Shown: positions 8,225 to 17,061 of the stretch, piece after piece | Numbering within the stretch: the first letter of the stretch is position 1 | How the letters are laid out: the number at the start of each line of letters is the position of its first letter | NCBI GenBank assembly: GCA_014584575.1 | Contig: JACTMP010000031.1 | Span: forward strand, 1 to 64,000 | Source: Chloroflexota bacterium | GTDB lineage: Bacteria; Chloroflexota; Anaerolineae; Promineifilales; Promineifilaceae | Reading direction: 5' to 3' | DNA length: 64,000 nt | Made by a program: the position numbers and the translations under genes | The notes under the pieces: model-generated | What the model was told of the DNA's origin: nothing | Seen by the model: only the letters and a program-made list of their open reading frames with translations | The model's database searches: none

Positions 8225-9073
8225 ATGGCCCGAAAAAAAGTAACCATCTTAGACATTCAAAAGCGCAAAGATCAAAAAGTTCCCCTTACCATGCTCACCG
8301 CCTATGACTATTCCGGCGGTGTGCTGGTAGACCAGGCCGAAATTGACATCATCCTGGTGGGCGACTCGCTGGCCATGGTCATGTTAGGCCACGAAAACAC
8401 CGTCGCCGTAACGATGGACGAGATGCTGCACCACTGCCGCGCCGTCGCCCGCGGCGCAAAATACCCCTTCCTGGTGGGCGACATGCCCTTCATGTCTTAC
8501 CAGATTGACCTGGCGGAAACGGTGCGCAACGCCGGCCGTTTCCTCAAAGAAGCAGGTATGGATGCGGTTAAACTGGAAGGGGGGCGGGATGTGGCGACGG
8601 CCGTGCAAGCCATCGTGCGGGCGGGCATTCCCGTCATGGGGCACATTGGCCTGACGCCCCAAACCATCTCGCAGTTGGGAGGGTTCAAAGCGCAGGGCAA
8701 AACGGCCGTAGCCGCCCACCACCTGCTGCAAGACGCCCTCATCCTGGAAGAAGCGGGCTGTTTTGCCATCGTCCTGGAAGCTGTGCCTGCCCCCGTCGCC
8801 GCCGCCATCAGCCAGCGCCTGCGCATCCCCACCATCGGCATTGGCGCGGGTGCGGGCTGCGACGGGCAGGTGTTGGTCTACCATGACCTGCTGGGCCTAT
8901 TTGACCGTTTCACGCCTAAATTTGTCAAGCAGTATGCCCGCCTCAATGAAGTCATTGTCAGTGCCCTGAACGCCTACCGGGAAGATGTGGTCAACGGCCG
9001 TTTCCCCACTGACGAACACACCTATCCCATGCCGGAAGCGGAAGTGGCCGCGTTCCAGCAAATGCTGGAATGA
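8225..9073 (+). CDS. panB: 3-methyl-2-oxobutanoate hydroxymethyltransferase
   Basis: First committed enzyme of pantothenate synthesis: it adds a hydroxymethyl group from methylene-tetrahydrofolate to alpha-ketoisovalerate to make ketopantoate. The 282 residues match the family length. Family signatures are visible: LTAYDYSGG, IILVGDSLAMV, FLVGDMPFMSY, AVKLEGG and the catalytic-Glu region VLEAVPAPVA. The start is supported by AAGGAG at 8211-8216. Its last codons overlap panE (ATGA), so translation is probably coupled. Confidence 0.97.
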   Translation: MARKKVTILDIQKRKDQKVPLTMLTAYDYSGGVLVDQAEIDIILVGDSLAMVMLGHENTVAVTMDEMLHHCRAVARGAKYPFLVGDMPFMSYQIDLAETVRNAGRFLKEAGMDAVKLEGGRDVATAVQAIVRAGIPVMGHIGLTPQTISQLGGFKAQGKTAVAAHHLLQDALILEEAGCFAIVLEAVPAPVAAAISQRLRIPTIGIGAGAGCDGQVLVYHDLLGLFDRFTPKFVKQYARLNEVIVSALNAYREDVVNGRFPTDEHTYPMPEAEVAAFQQMLE

Positions 9074-10071
9074 AAATCGCCATCATCGGCATCGGCGCAA
9101 TGGGTAGTTTGTTTGGGGCACATTTGCACCCGTTGGCAGATGTGACCCTGCTCGGCGAATGGCCGGAACAACTCGCCGCCCTGCGCGAAAATGGGTTGCT
9201 GGTAGAAATGGCCGACGGCCGTAGCCGCCGCACCCCCCTCCGCGCCACCAACATCATCGCCGAGGTTGCCCCCGCCGACCTGGCCCTCATCCTGGTGAAA
9301 AGCCACAAAACGGCAGCCGCCGCCAACGTCGCCCGGCAGTTATTGGCCGATGACGGTCTGACACTGACGCTGCAAAACGGCCTGGGCAATCTGGAAACGC
9401 TGGCCGAAGAAATCACCCCCCATCCGGCCGCCTTAGGTGTGACTTCGGCCGGGGCAGCCATGGCCGGGCCGGGGCATGTGCGCGTGGCCGGGATGGGGCA
9501 CACCTACCTGGCCCCACCCACCGGGCCGGGTGCGCGTATCACATTGGCCGAAGTCGCCGCCCTGTTCCAACAGGCCGGTTTCCCCACCGACCTGACGGAC
9601 AATCCTATCAGCCTGGTGTGGGGCAAACTGGCGATCAACGCGGGGATCAATCCGCTGACGGCGCTGCTGCGTGTGCCCAATGGCTTCCTGGCCGAAGACC
9701 CGGCGGCGCGGGCGATTATGGCTCAGGCGGCCAATGAAGCTGCGGCCGTCGCCCAGGCGCAGGGCATCACCCTGCCCTACCCGGACGCCGCCCAACGCGC
9801 CCTGGAAGTGGCCCAGGGCACGGCCACCAACCAATCCTCCATGCTGCAAGATGTGTTGCGCGGGGCACGGACGGAGATTGAGGCGATATGTGGGGCGGTG
9901 GTGGGCTACGGCCGTGCATACCACGTGCCCACACCAGCCAATGACGTGTTGTTGAGAGAGATTAAGAGATTGGAGATTGGAGATTGGGGATTAGAGATTG
10001 ATGTGCCTGCCATAATCTCTCATCTGCAATCGCAAATCGCCAACCTATCTAACCAGGAGGGGAGGCTTTAG
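9070..10071 (+). CDS. panE: 2-dehydropantoate 2-reductase, with a repeat-encoded C-terminal tail
   Basis: NADPH-dependent reduction of ketopantoate to pantoate. The nucleotide-binding motif IGIGAMGSLFG lies at 6-16, and the catalytic-Lys region KLAINAGINPLTAL is near 181-194. The normal protein appears to end near residue 295. The last 38 residues (REIKRLEIGDWGLEI and onward) are read from GAGATTGG-type repeats and from the left arm of the hairpin that follows. The frame has thus been extended through repetitive DNA to a TAG inside the hairpin. Core residues are intact, so activity is expected. It overlaps panB by 4 bases. Confidence 0.94.
   Translation: MKIAIIGIGAMGSLFGAHLHPLADVTLLGEWPEQLAALRENGLLVEMADGRSRRTPLRATNIIAEVAPADLALILVKSHKTAAAANVARQLLADDGLTLTLQNGLGNLETLAEEITPHPAALGVTSAGAAMAGPGHVRVAGMGHTYLAPPTGPGARITLAEVAALFQQAGFPTDLTDNPISLVWGKLAINAGINPLTALLRVPNGFLAEDPAARAIMAQAANEAAAVAQAQGITLPYPDAAQRALEVAQGTATNQSSMLQDVLRGARTEIEAICGAVVGYGRAYHVPTPANDVLLREIKRLEIGDWGLEIDVPAIISHLQSQIANLSNQEGRL
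9958..10050. repeat. GAGATTGG-unit inverted array inside panE
   Basis: Several degenerate GAGATTGG/GGGATTAGAGATT units are followed by partly complementary units (AATCTCTCATCTGC, CAATCGCAAATCGCC). They lie within the open frame. Related units occur at 19139-19202, 21925-21990 and 48218-48288. Confidence 0.7.
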
Positions 10072-10100
10072 CCGAAACAATCGGCTAAAGCCTCCCCTCC
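10056..10100. repeat. Perfect 20-bp inverted repeat between panE and panC
   Basis: The left arm GGAGGGGAGGCTTTAGCCGA (10056-10075) is exactly complementary to 10081-10100, with loop AACAA. The panE stop is in the left arm. The panC ribosome site (AAAGGGG, 10103-10109) comes directly after. There is no T-run. It could protect or process the mRNA or set the panC level. Confidence 0.85.
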
Positions 10101-10114
10101 GTAAAGGGGTCGTT

Positions 10115-10951
10115 ATGATAGTCACCGGAGATATTGCCGAAATACGCCAGATTCGGGAGAAGGAAATGTGGTCTACGTGGGGGCTGGTGCCGACGATGGG
10201 CTATTTGCATGAGGGTCACCTGTCGTTGGTACGGCGGGCAAATGAGGAAAATGGGTTCACGGCCGTGACCATCTTCGTCAACCCCACCCAATTTGCCCCC
10301 ACCGAAGACCTGAGCAGCTACCCACGCAATCTGGAACGCGACCTGGCGCTGCTGGCGGCCGAAGGGGTAGACCTGGTATTTACGCCGACCGATGCCACGA
10401 TGTACCCACCGGATTTCCAGACGGCCGTGACTGTCGGCGCGGTCTCTAAACCACTGGAAGGCGCATCTCGCCCTACCCATTTTCAAGGGGTGGCCACGGT
10501 GGTTGCTAAATTGTTCAACATCATGCAGCCCACTCGCGCCTACTTTGGGCAAAAGGACGCCCAACAAACGGTGGTGCTGCGCCAGATGGTGCGTGACCTC
10601 AATTTCAATGTGGAAATGATCATTTGCCCCACCGTGCGTGAGGCCGATGGGCTGGCAATGAGTTCCCGCAACGCCTACCTCACCCCCGAACAGCGGCAGG
10701 CGGCTACGGTGCTGTATCGGGCGCTCACGGCCGTGCAACATGCCTACACTCAGGGCGAACGGGACGCCAACCGCCTGCGCCAGATCATGACCAGCACGGT
10801 CGCCGCCGAGCCGCTGGCCCGGCTGGATTACGCCAGCGCCGCCCACCCCCTGACGCTGCAAGAGTTGGAGCAGGTAGAGTCCAGTGTCTTGTTTTCCCTG
10901 GCTGTCTTTTTTGGCAAAACCCGCCTGATTGACAATATGCTGATGGTGTAA
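10115..10951 (+). CDS. panC: Pantoate-beta-alanine ligase
   Basis: ATP-dependent condensation of pantoate and beta-alanine to pantothenate. The 278 residues fit the family. The HIGH-like nucleotide site is PTMGYLHEGHLSLVRRA (about 28-44), with FVNPTQFAPTEDL, FGQKDAQQ and GLAMSSRNAYL as further family motifs. Third gene of the operon after panB and panE. panD, which makes beta-alanine, is not in this window. Confidence 0.97.
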   Translation: MIVTGDIAEIRQIREKEMWSTWGLVPTMGYLHEGHLSLVRRANEENGFTAVTIFVNPTQFAPTEDLSSYPRNLERDLALLAAEGVDLVFTPTDATMYPPDFQTAVTVGAVSKPLEGASRPTHFQGVATVVAKLFNIMQPTRAYFGQKDAQQTVVLRQMVRDLNFNVEMIICPTVREADGLAMSSRNAYLTPEQRQAATVLYRALTAVQHAYTQGERDANRLRQIMTSTVAAEPLARLDYASAAHPLTLQELEQVESSVLFSLAVFFGKTRLIDNMLMV

Positions 10952-10953
10952 TG

Positions 10954-11045
10954 GAGTGTCAAGTGTCATGTTTCAAGTATCAAGTTTCCTGACACCTGAC
11001 ACTTGACACCTGACACCTGACACCTGATACTTGACACCTGACACC
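10954..11045. repeat. GTGTCAAG-unit inverted array (panC / epimerase)
   Basis: A left block of degenerate GTGTCAAG/GTATCAAG units is followed by a right block of the complementary CACCTGACACTTGA type, about eight units. It could form one long hairpin between convergent genes. A related array lies at 46781-46834. Confidence 0.85.
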
Positions 11046-11047
11046 CC

Positions 11048-11938
11048 TCACCCTACCATCTGGCGAATACCTTCTTCGAGAGTCACGGCCGTACCCCACC
11101 CGATACGCTCCCGTGTATAAACCGCATTGGCGACCTGTATCTCTACTTCGCCGGGACGAGAAGGGAGGGTGTTGGGCAACGGCCGTCCGCCCCGCCCGGT
11201 TAACTGGTAAATCAACTGCACCACGTCCAGCAGGCTGATGGCCTGCCCGCTGCCCAGTTCAATTGTTTCTCCTGAGGTGAGTGGAGCGCCCAACATGGCG
11301 GTTAAACCGGCGGCGACGTCGGTCACGTAAATCCAGTCACGCTGCTGTGTACCGGCGGTCATGGGGAAATCTTGCCCGGCGCGGGCAGCGGTGATGGCGG
11401 CGGGAATCAGGTTGCGCGGTGACTGTCCCGGCCCGTAGGCCTGGAAAATCATCGCCCCGTGAATGGGCCAGTTTTGGGTACGGCCGTACATCTCACAAAA
11501 GTTCCAGGCCGCCGCTTTACTGGCCGCATAGACGTTCATGCTTGCCCATTCACCCGGTGTGCGGGCGATGATCAGTTGCCGGGTGGTAAACGTTTTCTCA
11601 AAACAGGCGCGCAGCAGATTGAGCGTACCGGTGAGGTTGTGGCGCACGGCCGTGTCCACCGGCAAAAAGGGATCGGCCACCCCGGCCGCCGCCAGATGAA
11701 TGACCACATCCGGCGCGGCCTCACGGACAGCCCGCACCGTCAGTTGAAAGTTACGCAAATCGGCATAGACGACATCTAGTCGGGGGCGCACGGCCGTGAT
11801 TTCCGGCGGCCACACCGGCCTGGCAGCTTGTTCACGGGCCAGGGCCGTCACCGCCAAACCGTGCTGCACCAGATGGGGAACCAACGCCCGCCCAATAAAC
11901 CCGGTTGCCCCGGTAACAAGAATTCGCAATTGTGTCAA
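11048..11938 (-). CDS. NAD-dependent epimerase/dehydratase (extended SDR)
   Basis: The 296-residue protein has the Rossmann motif VTGATGFIG (8-16), a LAAAGV stretch, and the YAASKAA active-site motif (Tyr-x3-Lys). YGPG and RDWIYVTDVA are typical of the nucleotide-sugar epimerase family. The substrate cannot be assigned. It lies alone, convergent with panC and separated from it by a repeat array. Confidence 0.88.
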   Translation of the reverse strand: MTQLRILVTGATGFIGRALVPHLVQHGLAVTALAREQAARPVWPPEITAVRPRLDVVYADLRNFQLTVRAVREAAPDVVIHLAAAGVADPFLPVDTAVRHNLTGTLNLLRACFEKTFTTRQLIIARTPGEWASMNVYAASKAAAWNFCEMYGRTQNWPIHGAMIFQAYGPGQSPRNLIPAAITAARAGQDFPMTAGTQQRDWIYVTDVAAGLTAMLGAPLTSGETIELGSGQAISLLDVVQLIYQLTGRGGRPLPNTLPSRPGEVEIQVANAVYTRERIGWGTAVTLEEGIRQMVG

Positions 11939-11950
11939 GCGATCTCCTGG

Positions 11951-12003
11951 TTTGTAGTGGGCGATTCATCGCCGTAAGAAGGCGATAAATCGCCTACTAC
12001 AAA
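11951..12003. repeat. 23-bp inverted repeat upstream of the epimerase
   Basis: An arm at 11951-11973 (GTAGTGGGCGATTCATCGCC core) pairs with 11981-12003 with a few mismatches. No T-run and no sign of coding. It lies in the divergent gap between the epimerase and the zinc peptidase. Confidence 0.75.
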
Positions 12004-12114
12004 CATTGCGCGGTTCCTGTCAGATCATTGTCAGGTATCTGGCAGAAAAATGCGCGTGTATAGAAAGTTTAGCCGCCTATAATGCCACACAGTTCCAGCA
12101 AGACAAGGCTAAGG

Positions 12115-12142
12115 CCCCAAGGGTTTTGTGAAACCCTTTGGG
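12115..12142. repeat. AGGGTTT-type hairpin
   Basis: CCCAAGGGTTT pairs with AAACCCTTTGGG across a short loop. A close relative lies at 13521-13551 at the other end of the next gene, so the two hairpins bracket the peptidase gene. Confidence 0.7.
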
Positions 12143-12200
12143 TCTGGCCCAACTTATCGCAAATGGGAATCCCTCCCGGATGCAAAATGGAGAAGGTCGT

Positions 12201-13508
12201 ATGTGCCTGACAGATTCTTTGGTGTGGCGGCAGCGCTATGATGCGCTGTCACAAAATTTAACGGCGCTGTCCGCTCAGTATGAAGCAGCGGCAGCCTGTG
12301 ACCCCTGGATGCAAAATGCCCATGCACTGACGGAATGTTTGCTTGCCTTTGCTCAGGGGCAGTTTCATTTTTTCTTTGATGGCTTTAACGGCGGCAAACT
12401 GCTCCCCAGCATGATTTACCCTGAAGAGCACGTCATCCGGCGGACGTTGGATCAGGTGGGGCATGACACGGCCGTGATCCAGACTGCCGCCACACAACGA
12501 CAGATAGCCGCCTACCGGCCCGTCCTGGAAAAGGCGGACATTCTGGCCCAGTTGGCGTTGGATGTGGCCTTTCAGGGTGGGCTGTTGACGGAACGGTGTA
12601 CGGCCGTGACCTACTTCCACAAATCGCCGCACATCCGCGTCATTCCCTACGCGCCGGTCGCCCTCATCGGTATCCCTGCCACCTGCCTGACTACACCGCG
12701 TGACTTTCTGGCAATTCCACATGAAGTCGGCCATTACATTTACCACCACGCGCCCGGTCTGGCGGCGGCGTTGCACGCTTTTGTCCCCATTGACCCACCC
12801 TGGATTGGCCGCTGGCTGGAAGAGCTGTTTGCCGATGTATTTGGCTGCCTGGTTGCCGGGCCGGTCATGGGCCTCAGTTGCCAGGACATGATCTATGACA
12901 ATGCCTATGACGACCTGATAGCCGATGATGGCGAGCACCCGGTAGACGCCATACGGCCGTTTGGCTACAGCACCGCCCTGGCCGAACTCAACTATGATGA
13001 TGCGGCGGCCGCGTTGACGGCGCGCTGGAAAATCCGGCTGCGCGCCCGGCACAACCCCACCAGCTTTGTGCCCGCCGGCAGCGCCACCCCGGTCAGTTTG
13101 CAAGAGGCGCGGACGGCCGTAGACGAAATCACCGACCGCATTGTCAACTACCTGGAAAACAGCCGCCACGTCAGCCAGCCGGCCCCCTGGTCAGGCGACA
13201 CCGCCAACCTGGCGGAATTGTATGTGCAGTTTGAAAAGTGGCTGGCGGCATTGCCGGACACGGCCGTTTACATCCTGCGCAATCTGGACGAGCACCAGGT
13301 TGGGCTGACGCACAATGGCAGTGTCCCCATCAGCATACGCAGCAAGGGCGAGACCCGAAGCTGGCACGACTGGTTCAAAAAGGAGACGCTGGCGCATGAG
13401 CATCGGGTAGACAGCGCCGCCTGGCTGCCTGTTGTCGCCTTTAACGGCTGGGCCGTCAAAGGGCCGGACGACGGCGGCGGCAGCAGCGGCGGCGGGGGTG
13501 GTGGCTAG
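12201..13508 (+). CDS. Putative zinc metallopeptidase (HEVGH)
   Basis: From ATG 12201 (GAGAAGG about 5 bases upstream; an earlier in-frame start at 12138 has no site) the protein has 435 residues. HEVGHYIYHH (His174, Glu175, His178) is a gluzincin-style HExxH site, followed by WLEELFADVFG near 204-214, which can supply the third ligand. No signal peptide or membrane segment is evident, so it may act in the cytoplasm. The C-terminus is a Gly/Ser-rich tail. The family is not known to me beyond the catalytic motif. Confidence 0.65.
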   Translation: MCLTDSLVWRQRYDALSQNLTALSAQYEAAAACDPWMQNAHALTECLLAFAQGQFHFFFDGFNGGKLLPSMIYPEEHVIRRTLDQVGHDTAVIQTAATQRQIAAYRPVLEKADILAQLALDVAFQGGLLTERCTAVTYFHKSPHIRVIPYAPVALIGIPATCLTTPRDFLAIPHEVGHYIYHHAPGLAAALHAFVPIDPPWIGRWLEELFADVFGCLVAGPVMGLSCQDMIYDNAYDDLIADDGEHPVDAIRPFGYSTALAELNYDDAAAALTARWKIRLRARHNPTSFVPAGSATPVSLQEARTAVDEITDRIVNYLENSRHVSQPAPWSGDTANLAELYVQFEKWLAALPDTAVYILRNLDEHQVGLTHNGSVPISIRSKGETRSWHDWFKKETLAHEHRVDSAAWLPVVAFNGWAVKGPDDGGGSSGGGGGG

Positions 13509-13520
13509 ACCGTCTGCGAG

Positions 13521-13551
13521 GCCCTAAGGGTTTCAGAAAACCCTCAGGGTC
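13521..13551. repeat. AGGGTTT-type hairpin between convergent genes
   Basis: GCCCTAAGGGTTT (13521-13533) pairs with AAACCCTCAGGGTC (13538-13551). It sits between the zinc peptidase and the SARP regulator and could act as a transcription barrier for both. Confidence 0.75.
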
Positions 13552-16543
13552 TTGATTCCCGATCCACCTTTTGCCGCCAGACGCTCTGCCCCGTCAGGCA
13601 CTCATCAGCCAGCTTCGCCAGTTCCTCATGATGCAGTTCGCTGGCAATGGACAGAGCCTTTTGCCAATGAACCAGCGCCTCCTCCCGCCGCCCCAGCCCA
13701 TACAGGAATTGACCGACCAGGAAGGTACACCAGCCGACAGCAAACTGATCGCCTGCTGCTGTATTGAGTTGCAGACACTCACTGGCTACGCGCAATCCCG
13801 ATTCATACGCCTTTTGGCTGCGATAGATCAGGCTGAGCAAGTAGAGAACTGTGGCCTGGCTGTGACTGTCGCCAATCTTTTGCAGCAACGCCAGGCTTTC
13901 GTTGGCCATGTTGGTCGCTTTTCCCAACTCTTCCAGACGCCAATACAGGCGGCCCATCGCCAGATAAGCCAATGCCAATTCGCCCTTGTCGTCGCCAGCT
14001 TGAGCCAGGGCAAAGGCGCGCTGGCTGCATTCAGCGGCCAGCGCCATTTGCTGCAATTCCAGCGCCAGAAAGGCGGCGAAACGCAATAATCGAATCAACC
14101 CCGACGTGTCGTTTACCTGTTCATACAGTGGCTGTGCTTCCAGACACAGCGCCAACGCCTTTTGGGGATGACCCATCCGGTTTTCTACCACTGCCTGCCG
14201 GTATAAAACATCAGCGACCCCGCCCTGATCATTCAGCTGCTGGCGAATGGTCATGCTCTCCGCCAGCCGGGCAGCCGCGGCCTGCAAATCGGCTGCGTCT
14301 CTGGCCCGGTTCGCCGCAATGCGTCCCAGATAGGTTTGAGCAGTGGCTACCTGGGCCAGATTTGCCTGGCGGCGGTATTCATCCAGGCTCTTTTGCAGCC
14401 AGTTCCAGGCTTCGTCAAAGTCGCCTTGCTCCAGACAGGCCACCCCCCAGTGCAACCAGGTATCAGCGATGGCCTGTTCATCTTCCAGCGCCAGGGCCGC
14501 TTCCTGGGCCTGGGCGAACGCTTGCCGCGCCTGGGTATACCGCCCGCGCGTAAACCATGCCTGGCGCAGCACGGCCGTATACGCCAACACCAGGGGCCAC
14601 ATGTGCTGCCGGTAGGCTGCCGTCAGGCCGGCATCCAGGTTCTCCCATTCCGGGCGGAGGGCAGTGTAGTCCCGTTGGTGGTCGGTGGCAAAGGCGAGGA
14701 AATAGGCAGCCAGTCGGCCGTTGGCCTCCTGGCGCGCCGGGCTGTTTTCTGCGCCCAATTGCTCACGGGCAAAATCGGCTAACAGGGTGTGCTGCCGGTA
14801 GCGCAACGGCTGCGCCGCCGCTGGCGCCGCCAGGGGCGTTAGCAGGGAAAGGCGCACCAGTTCATCCAGCCGATCCAGCGTGGGGAACAGTTCCATTTCG
14901 GCAATGGCGGCGGCGGCTTCGGGGGGGAAGGTACGGCCGTTGAAAACCCCTAACTGGCGAAATACATGGCGCTGTGTTACGTCTAATCCTTGCCAGCTAA
15001 TGGACAGCGTGGCCCGCACCTCTCGATTTTCATGATCGAGGCTGAGGCGGCTGGTTTCCTGTCGTAGCTGGGCCACAAAAGTAGCCAGGGGCCGGTTTGG
15101 GCGGTAATTGAGATACCCGCCCGCCAGGGCAATAGCCAGGGGCAGGTTCTGCAGCAGGTCGCAAATGTCGGCGACGGCCGTGGCGTCGGCAGCGGCGCGG
15201 TCTTCACTAATGTATTGGGACAACAAGCGACGGCCGTTATCAGAGGAAAGTTCGGCCAACCATATGGGGGCGGCATCCAGATTACGCACGGCGTCGGCGC
15301 GGCGGCTGGTGCACAAGACCGCACATTGGCCCGATTCCGGCAGCAGCGGCTTGATCGGGGAAGCCAACGTCACATCATCAAACACCAGCAGCGCTTTTTT
15401 CTCGGCCAGCACAGCGCGCAAGGCAGCGCTGCGTTCGGCCAATGTGCCCAACCCGGCAAAATCGTAACCCAGGGCGGCGGCCCATGTTTCGGCAATGTGC
15501 ATGGGGTCATTGTTAACGGCCGTGGCCCACAATACACCATCGGGGAAATGATCATACAGCCGGTGAGCCAGATGTGAGGCCAGCGTTGTTTTGCCCACCC
15601 CGCCCATGCCCACAATCCCCCAGCGCGGCGGCACGCCACTGGCCGTCAGCGCCGCCTCCAGCTCGGCTAATGGCTGGCTGCGGCCCACAAAATGGGGGGT
15701 GAGCGGCGGCGCTTGCAAAGGGGGTTTGCCGGTGGCCGTGGGAATGAGCACAGGTGGGGAGCGTAACGGCCGTGTGCTGGTGTGGGGTGCGGCTTTGATG
15801 GCTTCGTAAACGGCCGTTGTCTCTTCTTCCGGCTCTTCACCCAATTGCAGCAGCAACCATTCCCGGCACTTTTCATACTGTTCCAGCGCCGCCGACCGCT
15901 GCCCGTTAGCTGCCAGCAGCCGCATGAGTTGACGGTGCGTTGGCTCCCGCAAGGGGTCAATGGTCAACTGACGGCTGGCATAGGTAATGCCTTCGGCATA
16001 TTGTGCCATAGTCAGCAGTCGATCCACCAGATCATCCAGCGCCGTCAGGGCCAGTTCCCGCCAATGTTCACGCTGGACGACAACCCAGTCATCAAATTCT
16101 GGCGTGTCACCCAGGGTGAAGCCATCCAAAAATTCGCCGCGATACAGGTCTGCCGCCTGCCGCAGCAAGTTCACATCGCCGGCGCTTTCTCCCCAGCGGT
16201 AGCGCGCCAACAGACGGGTAAAGGCTTCAGCATCACACCAGTAAGCGGAGGTCAGGTCAAAGGCGATGGTGTTATTGGTGATGGTGAGATAGGGTTCTAG
16301 CCCCGCTTCCTTGAGGTTTCTAATGGCTACGCGCAGGCTGCCATGCGCCAGGTTTTCCGCTTTGTCGCCCCAAAATTTTCCCGCCAACTCCCGCCGGAAA
16401 TGGGTATGGGTATTCAGCGCCAGGTAACAGAGGATAGCCTGAGCTTTTTTGGATTTGGCGAGATCGGCCGTTAGATCACGCTGACGGCCGTCCCAGATTT
16501 GCAAACCACCCAGAAAACAAAGTTTTAATTCGCCGCCTGTCAC
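13544..16543 (-). CDS. SARP/AfsR-like transcriptional regulator with NB-ARC and TPR domains
   Basis: The 999-residue protein begins with an OmpR-type winged helix (about 5-100) and a bacterial transcriptional activator (BTAD) region to about 250. An NB-ARC NTPase follows with P-loop GIVGMGGVGKTTLA near residue 310 and a KKALLVFDDV Walker B. The C-terminal half is a TPR array (many A..G/A..Y..A repeats). This is the AfsR/SARP plan: NTP-dependent activators of secondary metabolism or stress genes. No biosynthetic cluster adjoins it. It is divergent from a small gene at 16647, a possible target. Confidence 0.9.
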   Translation of the reverse strand: MTGGELKLCFLGGLQIWDGRQRDLTADLAKSKKAQAILCYLALNTHTHFRRELAGKFWGDKAENLAHGSLRVAIRNLKEAGLEPYLTITNNTIAFDLTSAYWCDAEAFTRLLARYRWGESAGDVNLLRQAADLYRGEFLDGFTLGDTPEFDDWVVVQREHWRELALTALDDLVDRLLTMAQYAEGITYASRQLTIDPLREPTHRQLMRLLAANGQRSAALEQYEKCREWLLLQLGEEPEEETTAVYEAIKAAPHTSTRPLRSPPVLIPTATGKPPLQAPPLTPHFVGRSQPLAELEAALTASGVPPRWGIVGMGGVGKTTLASHLAHRLYDHFPDGVLWATAVNNDPMHIAETWAAALGYDFAGLGTLAERSAALRAVLAEKKALLVFDDVTLASPIKPLLPESGQCAVLCTSRRADAVRNLDAAPIWLAELSSDNGRRLLSQYISEDRAAADATAVADICDLLQNLPLAIALAGGYLNYRPNRPLATFVAQLRQETSRLSLDHENREVRATLSISWQGLDVTQRHVFRQLGVFNGRTFPPEAAAAIAEMELFPTLDRLDELVRLSLLTPLAAPAAAQPLRYRQHTLLADFAREQLGAENSPARQEANGRLAAYFLAFATDHQRDYTALRPEWENLDAGLTAAYRQHMWPLVLAYTAVLRQAWFTRGRYTQARQAFAQAQEAALALEDEQAIADTWLHWGVACLEQGDFDEAWNWLQKSLDEYRRQANLAQVATAQTYLGRIAANRARDAADLQAAAARLAESMTIRQQLNDQGGVADVLYRQAVVENRMGHPQKALALCLEAQPLYEQVNDTSGLIRLLRFAAFLALELQQMALAAECSQRAFALAQAGDDKGELALAYLAMGRLYWRLEELGKATNMANESLALLQKIGDSHSQATVLYLLSLIYRSQKAYESGLRVASECLQLNTAAGDQFAVGWCTFLVGQFLYGLGRREEALVHWQKALSIASELHHEELAKLADECLTGQSVWRQKVDRESRP

Positions 16544-16646
16544 GCTTTTACCTTTCCAACTTAACGATCCCTTAACGCTGGCAGGCTATCTTGTGTGCTG
16601 TCACGATTATATTGCACCTGAAACTCCTGTCCAGATGGGGGAATTG

Positions 16647-16868
16647 ATGGCGAATGAGTATATGACCTATGTGGTAAGGATATGGCCGGGCAACCAGGAA
16701 CGGCCACTACCCAAAATCGTGGTGGAAAATCCACACACGGGCAGCAAACTACGTTTTAACAATTGGGATGGCCTGATCCTGTTTTTGCAGAATACGGGTG
16801 ACAGTTTTAGGGGAGGGACGAACGAGATTGAGTTCCCGAATCCGGCCAGGGAATCGGGAACCTGGTGA
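16647..16868 (+). CDS. Small conserved-looking protein of unknown function
   Basis: From ATG 16647 (GGGGGAA just upstream) the protein has 73 residues: MANEYMTYVVRIWPG at the start, then a short beta-rich domain with ENPHTGSKLRF and LILFLQNTG. I recall similar short YVVRIW...L..FL proteins next to large regulators in Chloroflexota, but this is not verified. It is divergent from the SARP gene with about 100 bp between them. Confidence 0.55.
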   Translation: MANEYMTYVVRIWPGNQERPLPKIVVENPHTGSKLRFNNWDGLILFLQNTGDSFRGGTNEIEFPNPARESGTW

Positions 16869-16975
16869 GGTGTGCGGCACTGCTGGGCCGGCGACAACCA
16901 GAGGAGAAACGGGTAGAGATCGTTTGCTCTGGTAGTATGTGTTGTCGCAAATTAGCGGCTGTTGGTCGCGTGTTT

Positions 16976-17014
16976 GGAAAACGGCCGTTCTGAGGTATCA
17001 GACGGTCGTTTTCC
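16976..17014. terminator. Hairpin between convergent genes, stem containing the octamer
   Basis: GGAAAACGGCCGTTCTGA (16976-16993) pairs with 16998-17014 with one mismatch. It lies between the small gene (+) and alkC (-). The adjoining A- and T-rich ends of the stem would allow weak termination both ways. Confidence 0.6.
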
Positions 17015-17061
17015 CCTTTTAGCGAAGGAATGGCGTCATTCGGGAATTGAATTGGCCCCAA

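Noticed and set aside
12258-13169. 303-codon minus-strand frame opposite the zinc peptidase
   Set aside because: Shadow frame; the plus strand has the HExxH enzyme with a good ribosome site.
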